Origin: an uncultured Collinsella sp. | GTDB taxonomy: Bacteria; Actinomycetota; Coriobacteriia; Coriobacteriales; Coriobacteriaceae | DNA length: 17,096 bases | Assembly (NCBI GenBank): GCA_900754745.1 | Contig: CAAEEB010000055.1 | Location: 1-17,096 of the forward strand | Reading direction: 5' to 3' | Shown here: piece by piece, positions 14,132 to 17,096 of the stretch | Layout: every line of letters starts with the position of its first letter | Numbering within the stretch: position 1 is the stretch's first letter | Program-made: the position numbers and the translations under genes | The notes under the pieces: generated by a model | Seen by the model: only the letters and a program-made list of their open reading frames with translations | Told to the model about the DNA's origin: nothing | The model's database searches: none

Positions 14132-16156
14132 ATGCGTCAATTTAAGACCGAGAGCAAAAAACTGCTCGACCTCATGATCAACTCCATCTACACCAATAAG
14201 GAAATCTTCCTGCGCGAGCTTATCTCCAACGCGAGCGATGCCGTCGACAAGCTCAACTTTAAGAGCCTGCAGGATCAGAGCGTCAAGCTCGACCAGGGCG
14301 ACCTGGCCATTCGCGTCTCTTTCGATAAAGATGCCCGCACCATCACCATCTCGGATAACGGTATCGGCATGACCGCCGAGGAGCTCGAGCGCAACCTGGG
14401 TACCATCGCCCATTCCGGCTCCGAGGAGTTTAAGACCGAGAACGCCGAGCAGCAGGGTTCCGATGTCGACATCATCGGCCAGTTTGGCGTTGGTTTCTAC
14501 TCCGCCTTTATGGTTGCCAGCCACGTGAAGGTCGTCAGCCGCGCTTATGGCGAGGATACCGCCCACGTTTGGGAGTCCGACGGTCTTGAGGGCTACACCA
14601 TCGAGGATGGCGAGCGTGCTGAGCACGGTACCGACGTTATCCTGACGCTGCGCGAGAACGAGAAGCTCGACGCCGACGGCGAGGCCGAGACCTACGACCG
14701 CTTCCTGACCGAGTGGGGCCTCAAGAGCCTGATTCAGCAGTACAGCAACTATGTGCGCTACCCGATTCAGATGATGGTGAGCAAGAGCCGCCAGAAGCCC
14801 AAGCCCGAGGACGCGCCGGACGATTACAAGCCCGAGTACGAGGACTATCAGGAGCTCGAGACCATCAACTCCATGACGCCGATCTGGAAAAAGCGCAGCT
14901 CCGACGTTGAGCAGAAGGATTACGACGAGTTCTACAAGTCCACGTTCCACGACTTTGACGATCCCGCGCGCACTATCAGCTTCCATGCCGAGGGCACGCT
15001 TGAGTACGATGCACTGCTGTTTGTGCCGGGTCGCGCCCCGTTCGATCTGTACAGCAAGGACTACGAGAAGGGCCTGGCGCTCTATAGCTCCAACGTGCTG
15101 ATTATGGAGAAGTGCGACGACCTGCTGCCCGACTACTACAACTTTGTGCGCGGTGTCGTGGACTCTGCCGACGTGACGCTCAATATTTCGCGTGAGACGC
15201 TGCAGCAGAATCGTCAGCTCAAGGCCATTGCCAAGCGTGTCGAGAAGAAGATCACCGCCGATCTCGAGGACATGCGCGACAACGACCGCGAGGCATACGA
15301 GAAGTTCTTTGAGAACTTTGGTCGCGGTCTTAAGTACGGCATCTACTCGAGCTATGGCATGAAGGCCGATGAGCTCGCCGACCTGCTGCTGTTCTGGTCT
15401 GCCAAGGAGCAGAAGATGATCACCCTTGCCGAGTATGCCAAGGGCATGCCCGAGGGCCAGAAGGCAATCTACTATGCCGCCGGCGATTCGCGCGAGCGTT
15501 TGGCCAAGATGCCTGTCGTGAAGGGCGTGCTCGACCGCGGCTACGATGTACTGCTGCTGACGCAGGACGTGGATGAGTTCACCTTCCAGGCCATGCGTGA
15601 GTACGTGGCTGCCGATATGCCCAAGGTCTACGAGGATGACGCTGCTCGCGAGGCTGCCGAGAAGGCAGTTGCCGATGGTGCCGAGCCTGAGGTCGAGGAT
15701 CGTCACCTGGAGCTCAAGAACGTCGCGACCGGCGATCTTGACTTGGCGACCGATGACGAGAAGAAGGAGGCCGAGGACGCCACCAAGGAGAACGAGGACC
15801 TCTTTAACGCCATGAAGGAGGCGCTCGGCGACAAGGTCGAGAAGGTTGCCGTCTCCGCGCGCCTGACTGACGCTCCCGCCTGCATCACCACCGAGGGTCC
15901 GCTTTCGCTCGAGATGGAGAAGGTGCTTCAGAAGGGTCCCGAGGGCGCGCCCGACGGTATGCCCAAGAGCCAGCGCGTGCTCGAGCTCAACGCTAAGCAC
16001 CCGGTCTTCGCCAAGCTCGTCGCTGCCCAGAAGGCGGGCGACGCCGACAAGATCAAGCAGTACTCCGGCCTGCTCTACGACCAGGCCCTGCTCATCGAGG
16101 GCATCCTCCCCGAGGACCCCGTAGCCTTCGCGGCAGCTGTTTGCGAGCTTATGTAA
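14132..16156 (+). CDS. htpG: Chaperone HtpG (Hsp90)
   Basis: A 674-residue ATP-dependent molecular chaperone of the cytoplasm, active as a dimer on stressed or late-folding proteins. The GHKL ATP site shows FLRELISNASDA (E29 general base, N33), SDNGIGM (D75), the lid GTIAHSGSEEF and GQFGVGFYSAFM (G119-G121). The middle domain carries NISRETLQQN with the conserved arginine at about R354. The C-terminal dimerisation end is LLYDQALLIEGILPEDPVAFAAAV. AAAGGA 8 nt upstream supports the start. It is about 50 residues longer than E. coli HtpG (624), mostly from an acidic, alanine/lysine-rich stretch at about residues 503-557 between the middle and C-terminal domains. The gene appears to be a single transcription unit. 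Confidence 0.98.
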   Translation: MRQFKTESKKLLDLMINSIYTNKEIFLRELISNASDAVDKLNFKSLQDQSVKLDQGDLAIRVSFDKDARTITISDNGIGMTAEELERNLGTIAHSGSEEFKTENAEQQGSDVDIIGQFGVGFYSAFMVASHVKVVSRAYGEDTAHVWESDGLEGYTIEDGERAEHGTDVILTLRENEKLDADGEAETYDRFLTEWGLKSLIQQYSNYVRYPIQMMVSKSRQKPKPEDAPDDYKPEYEDYQELETINSMTPIWKKRSSDVEQKDYDEFYKSTFHDFDDPARTISFHAEGTLEYDALLFVPGRAPFDLYSKDYEKGLALYSSNVLIMEKCDDLLPDYYNFVRGVVDSADVTLNISRETLQQNRQLKAIAKRVEKKITADLEDMRDNDREAYEKFFENFGRGLKYGIYSSYGMKADELADLLLFWSAKEQKMITLAEYAKGMPEGQKAIYYAAGDSRERLAKMPVVKGVLDRGYDVLLLTQDVDEFTFQAMREYVAADMPKVYEDDAAREAAEKAVADGAEPEVEDRHLELKNVATGDLDLATDDEKKEAEDATKENEDLFNAMKEALGDKVEKVAVSARLTDAPACITTEGPLSLEMEKVLQKGPEGAPDGMPKSQRVLELNAKHPVFAKLVAAQKAGDADKIKQYSGLLYDQALLIEGILPEDPVAFAAAVCELM

Positions 16157-16161
16157 TTGGT

Positions 16162-16185
16162 TCCGCCGTTCTGCCGAACGGCGGA
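16162..16185 (+). terminator. Hairpin after htpG, no T-tract
   Basis: Perfect 10-bp stem TCCGCCGTTC (16162-16171) / GAACGGCGGA (16176-16185) with loop TGCC, 6 nt past the htpG stop. No T run follows, so it may protect the 3' end or act with the next structure. Confidence 0.45.
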
Positions 16186-16199
16186 CCGGCTGACGCTGC

Positions 16200-16298
16200 A
16201 AACGCCCCTAAGCGGCAATCTGACGTTCAATCGTCGGTCGCGTACTGAAGTACGCTTCCCTCCTCTTTCACGTCACCTTGCTCGCTTAGGGGCGTTTT
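16200..16298. repeat. 99-nt nested palindromic element
   Basis: Outer arms AAACGCCCCTAAGCG (16200-16214) and CGCTTAGGGGCGTTT (16283-16297) are a perfect 15-bp inverted repeat. Inside are GCAA/TTGC, TGACGT (16221-16226) / ACGTCA (16270-16275) and a central hairpin GCGTAC-TGAA-GTACGC (16240-16255). TTTT follows the right arm. It could be a bidirectional terminator, a non-autonomous palindromic repeat or a small RNA. Confidence 0.7.
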
Positions 16299-16340
16299 CG
16301 CTGACTTATGCTCAACCTGCGACGCTTTCGTGGCCCTAAG

Positions 16341-16396
16341 TAGTCATTGGGGACGTTCTTGTTTGGCTAGTCGTTTAAGAACGTCCCCAATGACTA
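16341..16396. repeat. Perfect 20-bp inverted repeat (REP-like)
   Basis: Arms TAGTCATTGGGGACGTTCTT (16341-16360) and its exact reverse complement (16377-16396) flank a 16-nt loop. There is no T tract, so it does not look like a terminator. The arm shares GGGGAC-pyrimidine-rich wording with strings near 212 and 13949, suggesting a dispersed repeat family. Confidence 0.75.
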
Positions 16397-16454
16397 GTCG
16401 AACTGCTAGTTTGTGCGGGTTGTGGTTTTGTGAGCTGCGGGAATTTAAGATACT

Positions 16455-16550
16455 GTACAACTGTACGCTAACTCATCTTCGTAGTATATTGCTACCCGCA
16501 AAACTCCGCACCATTGTGCTGTGAGACGCTAAAGTGCCTTCGTACAATGG
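16455..16550 (+). promoter_or_regulatory. Operator-like repeats before the YhgE/Pip gene
   Basis: GTACA-AC-TGTAC (16455-16466) is a 12-nt inverted repeat. CCATTGT (16511-16517) and ACAATGG (16544-16550) form another, spanning 40 nt. TATATT (16485-16490) is a possible -10. The 16400-16597 stretch has no other feature I can support. Confidence 0.35.
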
Positions 16551-16597
16551 TTGTTAATAGCACGATTCGGCTAAACGATAGGATGGATGGTCCAAGC

Positions 16598-17096
16598 GTG
16601 AGTCTCGGCAGCAAACTATCCGATGCAAAGGTTTCCTTTGCAATCTTTAAACGCGACATCAAGCGATTGATCGTGAATCCCGTCGCCCTGGTGGTTACCC
16701 TGGGCGTGTGCGTCATTCCCTCGCTGTATGCCTGGTACAACATCGTTGCCAACTGGGATCCGTACGGAAATACCCAGGGCATTAAAATCGCCATCGCCAA
16801 CAACGATCAGGGCACCCAGAACGACCTAGTGGGCGAGCTTAACGCAGGCGATAAGGTGGTCGACCAGCTCAAGGAGAACGACCAGCTTGGCTGGACTTTC
16901 GTCGACTCGGCGGCAGATGCCAAAGAGAGCGTCGAAAGTGGCGAGTACTATGCTGCCATCGTGATTCCCAAGAACTTCTCCGACAATCTCGTCTCGATGC
17001 TCGACGGCAATTACCATCAGCCGAAGCTCACCTATTACGTCAACGAGAAAAAGAGCGCCATTGCGCCCAAGGTCACCGATACCGGTGCCAACACCA
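16598..17096 (+). CDS. YhgE/Pip-family membrane protein, N-terminal part (runs off window)
   Basis: An open frame from GTG 16598 to the window edge (166 codons seen) encodes MSLGSKLSDAKVSF... followed by a basic stretch FKRDIKR, then a membrane segment (about 27-48) ending in IPSLYAWYNI. That ending, followed by WDPYGNTQGIKIAIANNDQG, is the hallmark of the YhgE/Pip (phage infection protein) N-terminal domain. An extracytoplasmic region then begins, with YYAAIVIPKNFSDNLVSML. Family members are large membrane proteins, some linked to phage receptor function or to ESX-like/type VII secretion loci; others are ABC-2-related exporters. In-frame ATG codons at 16583 and 16547 are possible starts; GGATGG (16585-16590) before the GTG decides weakly for 16598. 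The C-terminal membrane part is outside the window. Confidence 0.85.
   Translation, partial: MSLGSKLSDAKVSFAIFKRDIKRLIVNPVALVVTLGVCVIPSLYAWYNIVANWDPYGNTQGIKIAIANNDQGTQNDLVGELNAGDKVVDQLKENDQLGWTFVDSAADAKESVESGEYYAAIVIPKNFSDNLVSMLDGNYHQPKLTYYVNEKKSAIAPKVTDTGANT

Noticed and set aside
14048..16201. 717-codon open frame on the minus strand opposite htpG
   Set aside because: It is the mirror of a strongly biased GC-rich gene; the htpG reading has every family motif, and the antisense product has none.

Overview
The window most likely comes from the chromosome of a gut Coriobacteriia actinobacterium, probably Collinsella. The basis is a GC-rich coding style, GTG starts, the mix of VanRS-like, PhoBR-like and CpsBCD-type genes, and a large coiled/TPR-like protein I cannot match to any named family. 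The genus is inference; no rRNA or other marker gene is present.

Layout. 1-310: no protein gene; GC-rich hairpins ending in a tRNA-like CCA end and an intrinsic terminator. 311-2752: large uncharacterised protein with TPR-like C-terminal part. 2843-4096: a small, less GC-rich unit, with three 19-bp iteron-like repeats, a Cdc6/ORC-like AAA+ ATPase with a C-terminal winged helix, and a palindromic operator-like cluster. It lies next to tRNA-Ser(GCU) (4195-4285), whose 3' flank carries T-arm-like fragments. 4419-5759 (minus): a penicillin-binding D-Ala-D-Ala carboxypeptidase, divergent from a VanR/VanS-like two-component pair (5957-7916). 8020-11116: a pstB gene without pstSCA or phoU, followed by a PhoB/PhoR-like pair. 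11293-13383: a polysaccharide co-polymerase, tyrosine kinase and PHP tyrosine phosphatase (CpsC/CpsD/CpsB type). 13423-13923: a GNAT acetyltransferase. 14132-16156: htpG, with a terminator-like hairpin in its leader. 16157-16597: no gene, but three strong inverted-repeat structures. 16598-end: the N-terminal part of a YhgE/Pip membrane protein, cut by the window edge.

Functional reading. Much of the window concerns the cell envelope and its sensing: peptidoglycan trimming under a probable VanRS-like control, phosphate sensing through PstB and PhoBR, and capsule/exopolysaccharide export control by tyrosine phosphorylation. The least ordinary part is the AAA+ ATPase with iteron-like repeats beside tRNA-Ser, which may be a small mobile or defence-type unit. 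Most other genes are conventional, and the remaining novelty lies in the intergenic palindromes and leaders.
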